50,831 nucleotides of DNA from contig CAMWQW010000025.1 in NCBI GenBank assembly GCA_947176505.1, forward strand, positions 1 through 50,831, given 5' to 3'. Below, in pieces: positions 7,155 to 16,437 of the stretch. The translations under genes and the position numbers were made by a program. The number at the start of each line of letters is the position of its first letter. Positions within the stretch are counted from its first letter, which is position 1. Origin of the DNA: an uncultured Lachnospiraceae bacterium. Its GTDB lineage: Bacteria > Bacillota > Clostridia > Lachnospirales > Lachnospiraceae. Below the pieces are notes generated by a model that saw only the letters and a list, made by a program, of their open reading frames with translations, did not search any database and was not told where the DNA came from.

Positions 7155-8002
7155 TGTGACAGGCAATACTCTAATTCGAAGGGATACCCGTCTTTCTTGT
7201 TTTGTTCTGACAGGGTATCTGTTTCTATGATGCAAAAGCTATCAGCTTTTATGACTTCTTTCATTTCCTCTTTTATAGAAGAAAAGTCTCCCATGTGAGT
7301 AGAGATTCTACGGCATGCATAATCCCCTTTTGGCAAGGTATAGAATGAGCCTTCAGAAAAGGAGGCACCGGAATCTGGCATGTTATCGGTATTCTGCGCT
7401 TGATTGAGCGTGAGGAACATATAGCGTGTATAGTTTCCGTTTTTGTATTCGTGAAGCACGCCTGACGGATAGGATGCTGTGATACCGCGCTGCTGGGCGG
7501 TGACAAACAGTTTCAAAATATGCTGTCCGTAGTACTTTGGAGTGTCCATTTCGTCCAGCGGTACGATGAGCAGGCGGCGTTCGGCGATTGTGTTGTGGTA
7601 GAAGCCGTCCGGAAGCAGGATGCCGCTTTTGCTCTTGGGAATCTTAGCCATGCCCGTAACGGAACCGGACATATTCTGCAGCGTTTCCTGTAAAGTACCC
7701 AGACAGTTGTGAATCTCCAGAATCTTCTGTTCGGCAAGGATTTTGCCGTCGTAGAGCAGTTTCTGTAAATTAATGGAATCGTTCTCCACATAATTATTCA
7801 AATCTTTTAACGGAATCCCCAGCTTGATACAGACAGTGATAGCATCAAGAAGATACAGTTGGTCCTCAGTATAATATCTGTAGTTGGTTTCCGTGTTGAC
7901 AAATGCCGGTTTTAAGATACCAATTTGATCATAATAGCGCAGCGATTTGATACTGACATTTTTCAATTTTGATATTTTCCCAATAGACATATATTGACTC
8001 AT
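7151..8002 (-). CDS. MerR-family regulator with GyrI-like effector domain
   Basis: A 283-residue regulator. The N-terminal winged helix (YMSIGKISKLKNVSIKSLRYYDQIGILKPAFVN, shown in part) with NYRYYTEDQLYLLDAITVCIKLGIPLKDL is a textbook MerR DNA-binding domain, followed by a dimerisation coiled coil (about residues 85-120) and a C-terminal domain of about 155 residues resembling the BmrR/GyrI-like multidrug-binding fold. There are no Cys ligands for a metal, so it is probably drug or small-molecule responsive. GGAGG lies 12 bp before ATG 8002; an in-frame ATG at 7990 and an upstream extension to 8026 are alternatives. It is transcribed alone; its targets are not obvious, although the pyridoxal kinase gene is convergent and the cellobiose phosphorylase gene lies upstream. 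Confidence 0.85.
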   Translation of the reverse strand: MSQYMSIGKISKLKNVSIKSLRYYDQIGILKPAFVNTETNYRYYTEDQLYLLDAITVCIKLGIPLKDLNNYVENDSINLQKLLYDGKILAEQKILEIHNCLGTLQETLQNMSGSVTGMAKIPKSKSGILLPDGFYHNTIAERRLLIVPLDEMDTPKYYGQHILKLFVTAQQRGITASYPSGVLHEYKNGNYTRYMFLTLNQAQNTDNMPDSGASFSEGSFYTLPKGDYACRRISTHMGDFSSIKEEMKEVIKADSFCIIETDTLSEQNKKDGYPFELEYCLSH

Positions 8003-8027
8003 TAATGTAACATTCCTCCAACGCAAA

Positions 8028-8055
8028 ACTATACCCTATGGTAAGAGTTCGACAA
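8028..8055 (-). promoter_or_regulatory. MerR gene promoter with dyad in the spacer
   Basis: On the minus strand TTGTCG (8055-8050) and TATAGT (8033-8028) are separated by 16 bp that contain an imperfect dyad centred on ACTCTTACC/GGGTATAGT. MerR proteins typically bind a dyad between the -35 and -10, so this suggests autoregulation. Confidence 0.45.
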
Positions 8056-8112
8056 ATCATATTTTGTCATATCTTTCTATGAAAAACAACCCTTTTTGAA
8101 AAACTTGTGGCA

Positions 8113-8150
8113 ACAAAAAAATCCGCATACAATATCATGTATGCGGATTT
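8113..8150 (-). terminator. terminator of the cellobiose phosphorylase gene
   Basis: A perfect 13-bp stem, AAATCCGCATACA (8119-8131) with TGTATGCGGATTT (8138-8150). On the minus strand it runs straight into seven T residues, so it terminates leftward transcription from the phosphorylase gene before the MerR promoter. Confidence 0.9.
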
Positions 8151-8164
8151 ATAATGCGTATCGT

Positions 8165-8213
8165 GCTTCCGGGTTTGCGAAACAAATCCCGTAATCGAGC
8201 GGAGCTCGAATTT
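8165..8213. repeat. palindromic island at the phosphorylase stop codon (type A copy 2)
   Basis: Two small hairpins lie back to back: CGGGTTTG-CGAAA-CAAATCCCG (8170-8191, one unpaired A) and CGAGC-GGA-GCTCG (8196-8208), ending at the TAA of the minus-strand gene. The second half is related to 7120-7154 and the first half to the direct repeat at the right end of the window (50740-50831). Confidence 0.65.
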
Positions 8214-10649
8214 TTAACCCATAGTAATCACTACATCATAGCTCGTCTTACCTTTCTCATAAGGAACAACACAACCGGAAAGAGTCTTGCCGTCTACCGT
8301 AATAGATTTCACACCCTTCTCGACATTGTCGGGGTTAACGACTTTGATGTTGTAAGTTCCTTCGCGGAATTTTCTGGTCAGTTCAAAGTCACCGAAGTCT
8401 TTCGGCACACAAGGATTGATGCTAAGTCCCTGATGAGTAGGATATACGCCGAGAATATGCTGTGATACGTTGACGAACGTCCATGCCGCAGTACCTGTCA
8501 GCCAGCTGTTCTTGGCTTCACCCGGAATCTGTGCGTCGGCGCCGGCTACCATCTGGGAGTATACATAAGGCTCGGTTTTATGTATCTCACTGATTTCTTC
8601 CACGTAAGCGGGACATGTCTTGCGATAAATTTCAAAAGCTCTGTCGCCGCGTCCGATAACAGTTTCTGCAATGGAAACCCAAGGATTATTATGACAGAAG
8701 ATACCGGCATTCTCTTTGTATCCCGGCGGATAGGAAGAAATTTCGCCCAGCTCCAGATGATACTTGGTATATGCGGGCTGCAGTATCATAACCCCGTATT
8801 CGGTATCGAGTTTTTCTTTCACGGAGTCAAGCGCTTTCTCGGCAAGACCTTCCTCCACGCCGATACCGGCAAGAGGACAGAATCCGTTGGATTCAATATA
8901 AATCTGACCTTCCTCGCATTCCTTGGAACCGATTTTTTGACCGTATGCATCGTATGCCCGGACGAACCAGTCGCCGTCCCAGCCGTCTGTCAATATGGCG
9001 TCATACATCTTCTTTACTTCTGCGCGGGCATAGTCGGCTTCCGCCTGATCGCCCATCAGTTCGCATAATTGAGCGTATTCTTCACCGTATTTAACGAACA
9101 TACCTGCAATAAATACGGATTCTGCAACGGGACCTTCGGAGGGACCGAATGTCTGGAAAGATTCACCCGGGTGCTCGGAGAAGCAGTTAAGGTTCAGACA
9201 GTCATTCCAGTCAGCACGACCGATGAGCGGTAAATTGTGAGGACCCTTGTGGTTGACGATATAGTCAAAGGAGCGTTTCAGGTGATTCATCAGCGGCTTT
9301 GCCACGCTCATATCATTATCGAAAGGAACCATCTCAGTCAGGATGGAGGTGTCGCCGCTCTCGCGCACGTAAGCGGAAGTGCCGGCAATCAACCATAACG
9401 GGTCGTCGTTGAAGCCGCTTCCGATGTCGGAGTTACCTTTCTTAGTCAATGGCTGGTACTGATGATATGCGCTGCCGTCTTCAAACTGTGTAGATGCAAT
9501 ATCAATAATTCTCTGTCTTGCGCGGTCCGGAATCAGATGCACGAAACCAAGAAGATCCTGACAGGAATCTCTAAAGCCCATGCCGCGTCCGATACCGGAT
9601 TCATAATAGGAAGCGGAACGGGACATGTTAAACGTTACCATGCACTGATACTGGTTCCAGATATTGACCATACGGTCAACCTTATCGTTGGAGGATTTTA
9701 CATTGTACTTGGATAATAATTCGCTCCAATATTCATTAAGCGCTGCAAAAGCCTTATCCACATCAGCATCGGTCTGATATTTGGCTAACATTGTATCAGC
9801 AGGTTTCTTGTTGATGATATTGTGTGCTTCCCATTTATCATCTTCGGGATTTTCTATGTATCCTAAGACGAAGACAAAGGACTTTGTCTCTCCGGGAGCA
9901 AGGGTCACATTGATCTGATGAGACGCGATCGGTGACCAGCCGCGTGCAATGGAGTTCGTAGCTTTGCCATTTTCCACAACTTCCGGATTGGCAGCGCCGC
10001 GGTATGCACCTAAGAAAGCGTCCCGGCTTGTGTCAAATCCGTCCACAGGTGTGTTGACAGAATAGACTGCATAATGGTTTCTGCGCTCTCTGTATTCAGT
10101 CTTGTGATAGATGGTAGAACCAACGACCTCGACTTCACCGGTACTTAAGTTACGCTGAAAGTTTCTGGAATCGTCGTCTGCGTTCCAAAGACACCACTCG
10201 ACATACGAAAAGAGAGAGATGTTTTTGGCGGCATTGCTCTTATTGGTCAGTTTAACCTGACTGACCTCGCAGTTATCGTCCATAGGGACAAAAGTAAGTA
10301 CAGAAGCTTCCAAATCGTTCTTAGCGCCGGTAAAGCGGCTATAGCCGATGCCGTGACGGCATTCATAGCTGTCGAGTTCTGTTTGCGTTGGCTTCCAGCC
10401 CGGATTCCATATGGTATTTCCGTCTTTAATATAGAAATACTTACCGTTGATATCGTTTGGTACGTCGTTGTAGCGGTAACGCGTGAGGCGCAAAAGCTTG
10501 GCGTCTTTATAGAAAGTGTATCCGCCGCAGGTGTTGGAAATTAAGCTGAAAAACTCATTACATCCCAGATAGTTGATCCATGGCAAGGGTGTCTTGGGTG
10601 TCGTGATGACATATTCGCGATTGGCGTCATCGAAGTAGCCGAATTTCAT
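8214..10649 (-). CDS. cellobiose phosphorylase (GH94)
   Basis: An 811-residue glycoside phosphorylase of family GH94, the normal length for clostridial cellobiose phosphorylases. It converts cellobiose plus phosphate to glucose and glucose 1-phosphate in the cytoplasm, saving ATP. The N-terminus ([39 protein letters not shown]) and the block [20 protein letters not shown] are very close to characterised cellobiose phosphorylases. The motif [10 protein letters not shown] holds the likely general acid, Asp483, equivalent to the known catalytic Asp of this family. There is no signal peptide. AGGAGAATATCAC before ATG 10649 is the ribosome site. An operator-like site (10707-10722) lies upstream, and a divergent LacI gene follows. 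Cellodextrin or laminaribiose phosphorylase is possible, but the match to cellobiose enzymes is strong. Confidence 0.93.
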   Translation of the reverse strand: MKFGYFDDANREYVITTPKTPLPWINYLGCNEFFSLISNTCGGYTFYKDAKLLRLTRYRYNDVPNDINGKYFYIKDGNTIWNPGWKPTQTELDSYECRHGIGYSRFTGAKNDLEASVLTFVPMDDNCEVSQVKLTNKSNAAKNISLFSYVEWCLWNADDDSRNFQRNLSTGEVEVVGSTIYHKTEYRERRNHYAVYSVNTPVDGFDTSRDAFLGAYRGAANPEVVENGKATNSIARGWSPIASHQINVTLAPGETKSFVFVLGYIENPEDDKWEAHNIINKKPADTMLAKYQTDADVDKAFAALNEYWSELLSKYNVKSSNDKVDRMVNIWNQYQCMVTFNMSRSASYYESGIGRGMGFRDSCQDLLGFVHLIPDRARQRIIDIASTQFEDGSAYHQYQPLTKKGNSDIGSGFNDDPLWLIAGTSAYVRESGDTSILTEMVPFDNDMSVAKPLMNHLKRSFDYIVNHKGPHNLPLIGRADWNDCLNLNCFSEHPGESFQTFGPSEGPVAESVFIAGMFVKYGEEYAQLCELMGDQAEADYARAEVKKMYDAILTDGWDGDWFVRAYDAYGQKIGSKECEEGQIYIESNGFCPLAGIGVEEGLAEKALDSVKEKLDTEYGVMILQPAYTKYHLELGEISSYPPGYKENAGIFCHNNPWVSIAETVIGRGDRAFEIYRKTCPAYVEEISEIHKTEPYVYSQMVAGADAQIPGEAKNSWLTGTAAWTFVNVSQHILGVYPTHQGLSINPCVPKDFGDFELTRKFREGTYNIKVVNPDNVEKGVKSITVDGKTLSGCVVPYEKGKTSYDVVITMG

Positions 10650-10706
10650 AGTGATATTCTCCTTTTCTCATAATAATAGCTTTGAAAATAGTGTTTGATG
10701 CGAAGT

Positions 10707-10722
10707 ACAGAAAACGATTAAG
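10707..10722. promoter_or_regulatory. LacI-type operator-like site for the cellobiose phosphorylase gene
   Basis: ACAGAAAACGATTAAG shares the core GAAAACGATTAAG with sites at 10957, 21332 and (less closely) 21171. It lies 58 bp before the phosphorylase start, a repressor position. The rest of the 385-bp divergent region 10650-11034 holds the LacI promoter and no further gene that I can support. Confidence 0.6.
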
Positions 10723-10922
10723 ATAAAAAATAAGTACGTATATCGCGCCTGACGATCATGCTTTACAATAGCACACCGAAAGGGAGATATACTATCAACA
10801 TAATGATAATGCAATTATACAGAATAAGGGTTAGAAATGCAATAGTAATCGCAATTCGAGACTTTTTTTCAAGAAATGATAGAAAAAAACGAAAAGAATC
10901 AAACAAAAAAATAAAATATATA

Positions 10923-10972
10923 TTGCAAAATTCGTTTAAGTAAGATAGACTGTAAATGCGAAAACGTTTAAG
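10923..10972 (+). promoter_or_regulatory. LacI gene promoter with operator-like site
   Basis: TTGCAA (10923-10928), 17 bp and TAGACT (10946-10951) form a promoter. TGCGAAAACGTTTAAG (10957-10972) sits just downstream, over the expected transcription start. It contains the palindromic core AAACGTTT typical of LacI-family operators and implies autoregulation. Confidence 0.6.
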
Positions 10973-11034
10973 AGTCAGAGGGGCACGACAAGACAAATTA
11001 GAGACAACAACTAAGAGAGGACAGGGCTTGCAGT

Positions 11035-12045
11035 ATGGTATCAATGAAAGACATTTCGGCGGCGTGTGGCGTATCTGTGGCAACTGTAAGCAAAGCACTG
11101 AACGACCACGGCGATATCGGAGAAGCAACAAAGGAACGTATCAGGCATATGGCGAAGGAGATGGGGTATTTTCCCAATTCCGCGGCAAAAGCATTGAAGA
11201 CAAACCGGACATATAATCTGGGTGTACTGTTTGAAGAAGAGGATCATAGCGGTCTGACGCACGATTACTTTGCGAGTGTATTGGACAGTCTGAAAAGCAC
11301 TGCGGAAGAGAAAGGGTACGATATTACTTTTGTCAACGGATGCAGGACCAGACCGAACAGAATGTCCTATCTGGAGCATTGCAAATACAGAGGATTTGAC
11401 GGAGTGGTTCTCGTATGTGTTAATTTCTATGATGCGGAAGTGATGGAACTTGTAAGGAGCGATATCCCGACAGTTACAATTGATCATCTTTTTAATAATG
11501 TGTGTGCAATCATGTCGGACAACATTAAAGGTATTCAGGAACTTTTGCATTATGTATATGACAAGGGGCATCGCAGGATAGCCTATATTCATGGAGCTGA
11601 TTCTTCCGTTACGCAGAAAAGATTGTCTTCTTTCTATAAGACAGCGGCGGAATTAGGGTTGGATGTTCCGGATGAATACATAAGGACGGCGGCGTATCGT
11701 GACACGAACGGAGCGTATATAGAGACGGAGAAACTGTTAGATTTAAAGAGACGTCCGACTTGTATTTTTTACCCGGATGATTTTGCCTGTTATGGCGGAA
11801 TGAATGCGATTCATGAAAGAGGACTGCAGGTTCCGGATGATATCTCAGTGGTAGGATTTGACGGGATTAGGATTGCAAGACATTTGGAACCTAAACTGAC
11901 TACATTGCAGCAGGATACGAAGCAGCTTGGTATGAAGGCGGCGGAGAAGATTATCAACCTGATTGAGCAGCCGAAGGTTACGCTGATTGAGCAGGTTGTT
12001 GTGGAAGGTCAGGTATATGCCGGTAATTCGGTGGCGGAGATATAG
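11035..12045 (+). CDS. LacI-family transcriptional regulator (probable beta-glucoside regulon)
   Basis: A 336-residue LacI/GalR repressor. The N-terminal headpiece (MKDISAACGVSVATVSKALN, then GYFPNSAAKAL as hinge helix) binds DNA. The remainder is a periplasmic-binding-protein-like effector domain ending in the usual SVVGFDGIRIARHLEPKLTTLQQD. ATG 11035 is preceded by GAGAGGACAG; ATG 11044 is an alternative start. Divergence from the cellobiose phosphorylase gene and shared operator-like words at both promoters suggest that it controls that gene. The same word before the CUT1 importer at 21439 would extend the regulon. The ligand, perhaps cellobiose or a cello-oligosaccharide, is inferred from context only. 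Confidence 0.92.
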   Translation: MVSMKDISAACGVSVATVSKALNDHGDIGEATKERIRHMAKEMGYFPNSAAKALKTNRTYNLGVLFEEEDHSGLTHDYFASVLDSLKSTAEEKGYDITFVNGCRTRPNRMSYLEHCKYRGFDGVVLVCVNFYDAEVMELVRSDIPTVTIDHLFNNVCAIMSDNIKGIQELLHYVYDKGHRRIAYIHGADSSVTQKRLSSFYKTAAELGLDVPDEYIRTAAYRDTNGAYIETEKLLDLKRRPTCIFYPDDFACYGGMNAIHERGLQVPDDISVVGFDGIRIARHLEPKLTTLQQDTKQLGMKAAEKIINLIEQPKVTLIEQVVVEGQVYAGNSVAEI

Positions 12046-12047
12046 AA

Positions 12048-12090
12048 AAAGACAGGGCATACTGTGTTAAGCGGTATGCCCTGTTTTATG
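12048..12090 (+). terminator. terminator of the LacI gene
   Basis: ACAGGGCATAC (12052-12062) pairs perfectly with GTATGCCCTGT (12074-12084), flanked by AAAAAG and TTTT so that it may act in both directions. Confidence 0.85.
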
Positions 12091-12154
12091 GTTTGGTCAT
12101 ATATGTTTTTCTTAAATTTTCCAACAGCGTGTAGAAGAATACATAATCCCATGA

Positions 12155-12434
12155 TATAATCAGTGCAAAAGAAAAACAAGCGGCTGCGAAGCAGACATTT
12201 GTTTTTCTTGCACGATTAACGAGCAAATGTCCGATGAAGTCGGACAAGGAGTGCGAAGCACGTATTTGCGAGTATGGACAAGAGCAAAAGAAAAACAAGC
12301 GGCTGCGAAGCAGACATTTGTTTTTCTTGCACGATTAACGAGCAAATGTCCGATGAAGTCGGACAAGGAGTGCGAAGCACGTATTTGCGAGTATGGACAA
12401 GAGCAAAAGAAAAACAAGCGGCTGCGAAGCAGGA
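12155..12434. repeat. 119-bp tandem repeat with internal hairpins, in the leader of the next gene
   Basis: Two complete, apparently identical copies (12165-12283 and 12284-12402) and 32 bp of a third (12403-12434). Each unit holds a long hairpin built from GCAAAAGAAAAACAA and TTTGTTTTTCTTGC around CTGC-GAA-GCAG, then GTCCGA-TGAAG-TCGGAC and GTGC-GAA-GCAC. TATAAT at 12155-12160 is a possible -10 just before the first copy; no clear -35 was found. The third copy ends at the ribosome site of the gene at 12446. The period is not a multiple of three, so a long coding frame through the array is unlikely, although chance frames exist. Confidence 0.85.
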
Positions 12435-12445
12435 GACGGAGAGAA

Positions 12446-12832
12446 ATGTCTGGCATTATATACGGTACAGAGAAAATCAGGGCATACGACGGACTTGTAA
12501 GGCTGTGTGAATATGCGGGATGCACCGAGGCATGGTGCGATGAGTTGTGGAACGAGATGCTGTCCGACAGAGAATTGTATGATGAGTTTGTCTATTATCT
12601 GGAACATCATATACCCTCGGACGCTATGAAAGTATATGGCTATTCATTGACGGATTTATATGTGTGGCAGATGGAGAAATATAATCTGCGAAGAGATTCC
12701 GGCAAGAATACGGAACAGTGCAACAAAGAAGCGATGGTTCTTCAGGCTTTTCGTGCGCTGGCAGATATCAAGAAAAATCCTGATGTTTTCTTAAAGAGAC
12801 TGAATGACGGGGCTGGAATGGACAAACTATAG
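12446..12832 (+). CDS. hypothetical protein, 128 residues
   Basis: The frame is open from 12227 through the tandem repeat, but GGAGACGGAGAGAA directly before ATG 12446 marks the likely start. The product is acidic-to-neutral and helical, with many aromatic residues and Cys (CEYAGCTEAWCDELWNEML, YYLEHHIPSDAMKVYGYSLTDLYVWQMEKYNL). There is no signal peptide or membrane segment. I do not recognise the family. It is followed after 27 bp by the DUF1700 gene and probably co-transcribed with it. Its leader carries the unusual structured repeats, so expression may be controlled there. Confidence 0.65.
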   Translation: MSGIIYGTEKIRAYDGLVRLCEYAGCTEAWCDELWNEMLSDRELYDEFVYYLEHHIPSDAMKVYGYSLTDLYVWQMEKYNLRRDSGKNTEQCNKEAMVLQAFRALADIKKNPDVFLKRLNDGAGMDKL

Positions 12833-12859
12833 GCAGTATATAAATATAGAGGAGAAGAG

Positions 12860-13318
12860 ATGAATAAAGCGGAATTTATTGAAAAGCTGCAGCGCGCGCT
12901 TGCAGGTGGGTTAAGCAGCAGTCTGGTTGCAGAAAACGTGCGGTATTATCAGGAATATATTGATTCCGAGGTGCGTAAGGGGCAAAGCGAAGAGGAAGTG
13001 CTTACACAGCTTGGCGATCCGAGACTGCTGGCGAAAAGTATTATTGAAGCGAATAAACATGCCGGCGAAAGCTATGGGTCAAACAGAGAGTACGATGAAG
13101 AAGTGACGGAAGGATCACAGGATTGGAATGCAGACGCTGAGAAGCAGCACATTAAGAGAGTAACGCTGCCGGGCTGGCTGATTATGCTGATTGCCACGGT
13201 AATTGTAATTGTAGTTATCGGCTTAGCCTTTTCACTGCTCTATCTATTTGCGCCTGTGATTATAGCGGTCTTGATAGTGGTGCTGATTGTGAAAGTGTTC
13301 CAGAGCAATTCGCGGTGA
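12860..13318 (+). CDS. DUF1700/HAAS-domain membrane protein
   Basis: A 152-residue protein. The N-terminal 65 residues (MNKAEFIEKLQRALAG, then YYQEYIDSEVRKGQSEEEVLTQLGDPRLLAKSI in part) are the HAAS/DUF1700 helical domain. After a hydrophilic linker come two hydrophobic segments (about residues 100-120 and 122-142), placing the N-terminal domain in the cytoplasm. DUF1700 proteins usually accompany PadR-type regulators and are thought to transmit envelope signals; no PadR gene is present here. GAGGAGAAGAG before ATG 12860 supports the start. Confidence 0.85.
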   Translation: MNKAEFIEKLQRALAGGLSSSLVAENVRYYQEYIDSEVRKGQSEEEVLTQLGDPRLLAKSIIEANKHAGESYGSNREYDEEVTEGSQDWNADAEKQHIKRVTLPGWLIMLIATVIVIVVIGLAFSLLYLFAPVIIAVLIVVLIVKVFQSNSR

Positions 13319-13374
13319 GGTAAATGTTTTTCGTTTCTATAGAAGTATTTGAATGATCCGGAAACGGAGTGGGT

Positions 13375-16300
13375 ATGAAAAAAAGAAGAATTTCTCGAAC
13401 TGTGATGCTGACGGTGCTGATTGCGGCGGCTATTGGTATTTTGTTTTTCAATAAGAAGATTAAAGTTACTTCGATATTTGCCGACAGATTTGAAGTCGTA
13501 GGTGTTGACGTATCACACTATCAAGGAACAATCGACTGGGAGAATCTGGCGGGGCAGAATCTGGACTTTGCTTTTATTAAAGCGACAGAAGGAAGCGGGC
13601 ATGTAGATGAATGCTTTGATGACAATTGGCAGGAAGCCGGGAAAACCGGTCTTAGTATAGGCGCCTATCATTTTTTTAGTTTCGACAGTGACGGCACAAA
13701 GCAGGCGGAATTTTATATTGACACGGTAGGAGGTCTTGACGGGAAAATAGCGCCTGCGGTTGACGTGGAGTTTTATGGGGACAAAGAAAGCAATCCGCCG
13801 CCCAAAGACGAGGTAGTTGAACAGCTTGGAAAGATGCTGGAAGCGTTAGAAGAATATTATCAAACTAAACCTATAATTTACACTACTTATAAAGCATATC
13901 ATGCCTATATTAAAGATGAGTTTGAGGAGTATCCCCTGTGGATCAGAAATGTTTATTATCAGCCGCTTTTTACAGCAGGAAAGCGGTGGACGTTCTGGCA
14001 GTACACAGATACTGCGGTTTTGGAGGGATATCAGGGAACAGAGAAATATATTGATATGAATGTATTTAGAGGGACGCGGGAAGAACTGGAGAAGCTGTTC
14101 GTGCAGGGTGAGGGTGCGGAGGCGGAGACTTCATTAGAAGAAAGTGAATTTGATGGAACGGACAGTTCCTTACCCGACGGAGAGAAAGAGGCTATAGAAA
14201 AGGAGTTAGAAAGGGAACTTTTAGCAGGTCATTGCAATCTTGAATATGATACCGGACAGATACAGGTTTATTCTTATTTAGGGAAGGAATGTGCGCTTTA
14301 TATTCTTGCACCTGAGGATAAAACCGTTATTTATCCGATACAGAGTTTCTGGGTCGATGAGGAGCTGGAAGCCATCTGGTTGTTGGAAAAAACTGGAAAG
14401 ATTCAAATACGGAAAATGGATTTAAGGCAAGAGCATTTTCTCGATGCCGTTTTGATACTTGATGAAGAAGAGATGGAAACATTAATTGCGGGTATATATG
14501 GTCTTTTTAAGAAGGAGGATAAAGCAGCTTTTTGGGATTTGTATGCGGTTATGTCCGGCAGAGAGGAAGAAAACGGACAATTTTTCTTGGGTGGAACGGT
14601 CGCCGGTGTATATAAAGAGACAAATAAGGAATTTGAGATTACTTATGAAATAGACAGAGAAAGCGGAGAAGTAAACGCAAAGGGGTATCTTCAGGCTCTA
14701 GCACTCCGCCCGTTGTATCAGGAATTTTTGTTTCATAATCTGACAGTAGAAAATCCTTTTGCAGAAAATAAATCGAGACTCGGCAAAGACTTAAGCTTTT
14801 TTGATGAAGAAGTTTATTTGTCGGAGGACGGAAACTTCCGTAAGCAGTTTGCGGTGACAGATATGGATGAGGGCGGGGCGCAGGAACTGTTTTTTCGTCT
14901 GAAACGGGCAGACGGGAAGGAAGAAATAATCTATGTATTAGCAGAAGAGAAAGGGAACCTTATCTGTAAGGATATTTTGAATGCAGATAAGGGTACGGTA
15001 AAATGGTTTGACTGTGAGTCCTTTTTAGAGATTCCCACAGAAAACTGTACGGAATATAAAAGCCGGGATGAGGTTTTTACAGCCGTTTGTGAAGGAGATT
15101 TTTCTGTTGTTGTAAGTAAATATTGTGATCCGGACAGAATGGTTGAATCACTGGAAATGACATATGAGTCAGAGGGAGACAGCAGAAGAACACAACGATG
15201 TGACATAGATGGAGATGGTTTCGATGAGCTGCTGCTTCTGATCAAATATGAATTTGAAGATTATGAGCGGATCGGTTTTATTCTGGATTATAGAAACGGC
15301 AGGGCGATTTGTATTTATCTCGATTGGTGTGACGGAAATGAATGGCTGTTTTTAGGGAAGGAAGGAAAATTGATTCATTGTTCATCTGGCAACAATGGTG
15401 CGTGTAACTATTATGGGCTCAGGGAATGTACCTTAAATGCCAGAGGAATCAAGGATATTGATTATACAGGATATGGAATTGAAGTTTGTGATGTTTATGA
15501 ACTTGATGAATCAGGTCTATGGTGGTGGGAAGGACAGCAGCCGGAGATAGAACAGACAGGAATTTATTTTACCGAAGTGCGCTCTAAAAGTGCGGAGGAG
15601 ATAAACGATACCGGGACTGCCGAGGGATGGATTAAGGAATTGATTGCCAAGGAGCAGTTTCTTGAGAAATATAAGGAACTGTTGGGGGAAGATTTTGTAC
15701 TGGGTATTGATTTGGAAAAAGTGAATATAGTCTGCACAAATATCGGAGGCGGCGCATGGGGCTTGGGATATACAGATAAAGACCGGTTTTTAAAGGAGTT
15801 TGATTTTGGGAACAGAGAGCCGTTTTATCAGTATCTTAATGAAAATGGAGAATTACAGCTTGAACTTTACTTGAATGAAAAGACCGGCAAGGGCTGCGGT
15901 ATCAGATATTATCCGGGAGAGAAAATGAACCCGCAGGGCTTTCATGTTGACGTTTCACCGATGGAGGAGGCTGATGCAGAACTCCTGAAAGAGAGGATGA
16001 ATGCTGACCCATATGAATTGCTTGCCCGGGGCGGGATTGACTTATCGAAAGATGAGTGGATAGAAGATTATGAAGAAAATGTTGAATACACAAGTGATGG
16101 CAGACCTAAGCATTTCGAGTCACAGGGGTGGATTACTTATTTTGGTGACGAACACGAGCTCTCGAAGCTGTTGGAAATAGAGTTTACTTATAGAGAGGAC
16201 GGTACATTAAAGAGGAGAGACTATGCGCATAATACGATAGCGCTTGAAACATGGTACAGCGTGGCGCATAGCTTTTATGATACGCAGGAGAGGCTTCTTT

Positions 16301-16437
16301 ATGAGGATTGCTATATTACCCATGGTAGTATGCATTATTATTATATTTATCAGGGGGAAGAGACGGAGCCGGCGTATTGTTTAATGTTGGATCATGATTT
16401 GGGGTGGATACACGCGGATATGGTAGCGGTGGAATGA
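13375..16437 (+). CDS. membrane-anchored GH25 lysozyme with long C-terminal extension
   Basis: A 1020-residue protein, started at ATG 13375 with GGAG five bases upstream (GTG 13369 is also in frame). Residues about 8-24 form a signal anchor. Residues 40-245 are a GH25 muramidase: GVDVSHYQGTIDW with Asp45, AFIKATEG, and APAVDVEFYGD with Asp130 and catalytic Glu132, then PLWIRNVYYQP and FWQYTD. It should cleave peptidoglycan outside the cell. The remaining 770 residues are not recognised. They contain two calcium-binding-like segments of FG-GAP type (AVTDMDEGGAQELFF and CDIDGDGFDELLLL) and MORN-like stretches near the end (TYREDGTLKRRDYAHN). GH25 enzymes are usually 200-400 residues, so the extension is exceptional. 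It may bind wall polymers or a partner. Confidence 0.88.
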   Translation: MKKRRISRTVMLTVLIAAAIGILFFNKKIKVTSIFADRFEVVGVDVSHYQGTIDWENLAGQNLDFAFIKATEGSGHVDECFDDNWQEAGKTGLSIGAYHFFSFDSDGTKQAEFYIDTVGGLDGKIAPAVDVEFYGDKESNPPPKDEVVEQLGKMLEALEEYYQTKPIIYTTYKAYHAYIKDEFEEYPLWIRNVYYQPLFTAGKRWTFWQYTDTAVLEGYQGTEKYIDMNVFRGTREELEKLFVQGEGAEAETSLEESEFDGTDSSLPDGEKEAIEKELERELLAGHCNLEYDTGQIQVYSYLGKECALYILAPEDKTVIYPIQSFWVDEELEAIWLLEKTGKIQIRKMDLRQEHFLDAVLILDEEEMETLIAGIYGLFKKEDKAAFWDLYAVMSGREEENGQFFLGGTVAGVYKETNKEFEITYEIDRESGEVNAKGYLQALALRPLYQEFLFHNLTVENPFAENKSRLGKDLSFFDEEVYLSEDGNFRKQFAVTDMDEGGAQELFFRLKRADGKEEIIYVLAEEKGNLICKDILNADKGTVKWFDCESFLEIPTENCTEYKSRDEVFTAVCEGDFSVVVSKYCDPDRMVESLEMTYESEGDSRRTQRCDIDGDGFDELLLLIKYEFEDYERIGFILDYRNGRAICIYLDWCDGNEWLFLGKEGKLIHCSSGNNGACNYYGLRECTLNARGIKDIDYTGYGIEVCDVYELDESGLWWWEGQQPEIEQTGIYFTEVRSKSAEEINDTGTAEGWIKELIAKEQFLEKYKELLGEDFVLGIDLEKVNIVCTNIGGGAWGLGYTDKDRFLKEFDFGNREPFYQYLNENGELQLELYLNEKTGKGCGIRYYPGEKMNPQGFHVDVSPMEEADAELLKERMNADPYELLARGGIDLSKDEWIEDYEENVEYTSDGRPKHFESQGWITYFGDEHELSKLLEIEFTYREDGTLKRRDYAHNTIALETWYSVAHSFYDTQERLLYEDCYITHGSMHYYYIYQGEETEPAYCLMLDHDLGWIHADMVAVE

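Noticed and set aside
11041..11592. Long antisense frame opposite the LacI gene, and similar antisense frames elsewhere (for example 33849-34283, 41329-41943)
   Set aside because: They lie entirely opposite well-supported genes, lack ribosome sites and show Cys/His/Arg-rich composition typical of reverse-strand reading.
12165..12434. CRISPR-like array or coding repeats in the 119-bp tandem region
   Set aside because: The copies abut with no unique spacers, so it is not CRISPR. The period of 119 bp shifts the frame at each copy, and the good ribosome site lies after the array.
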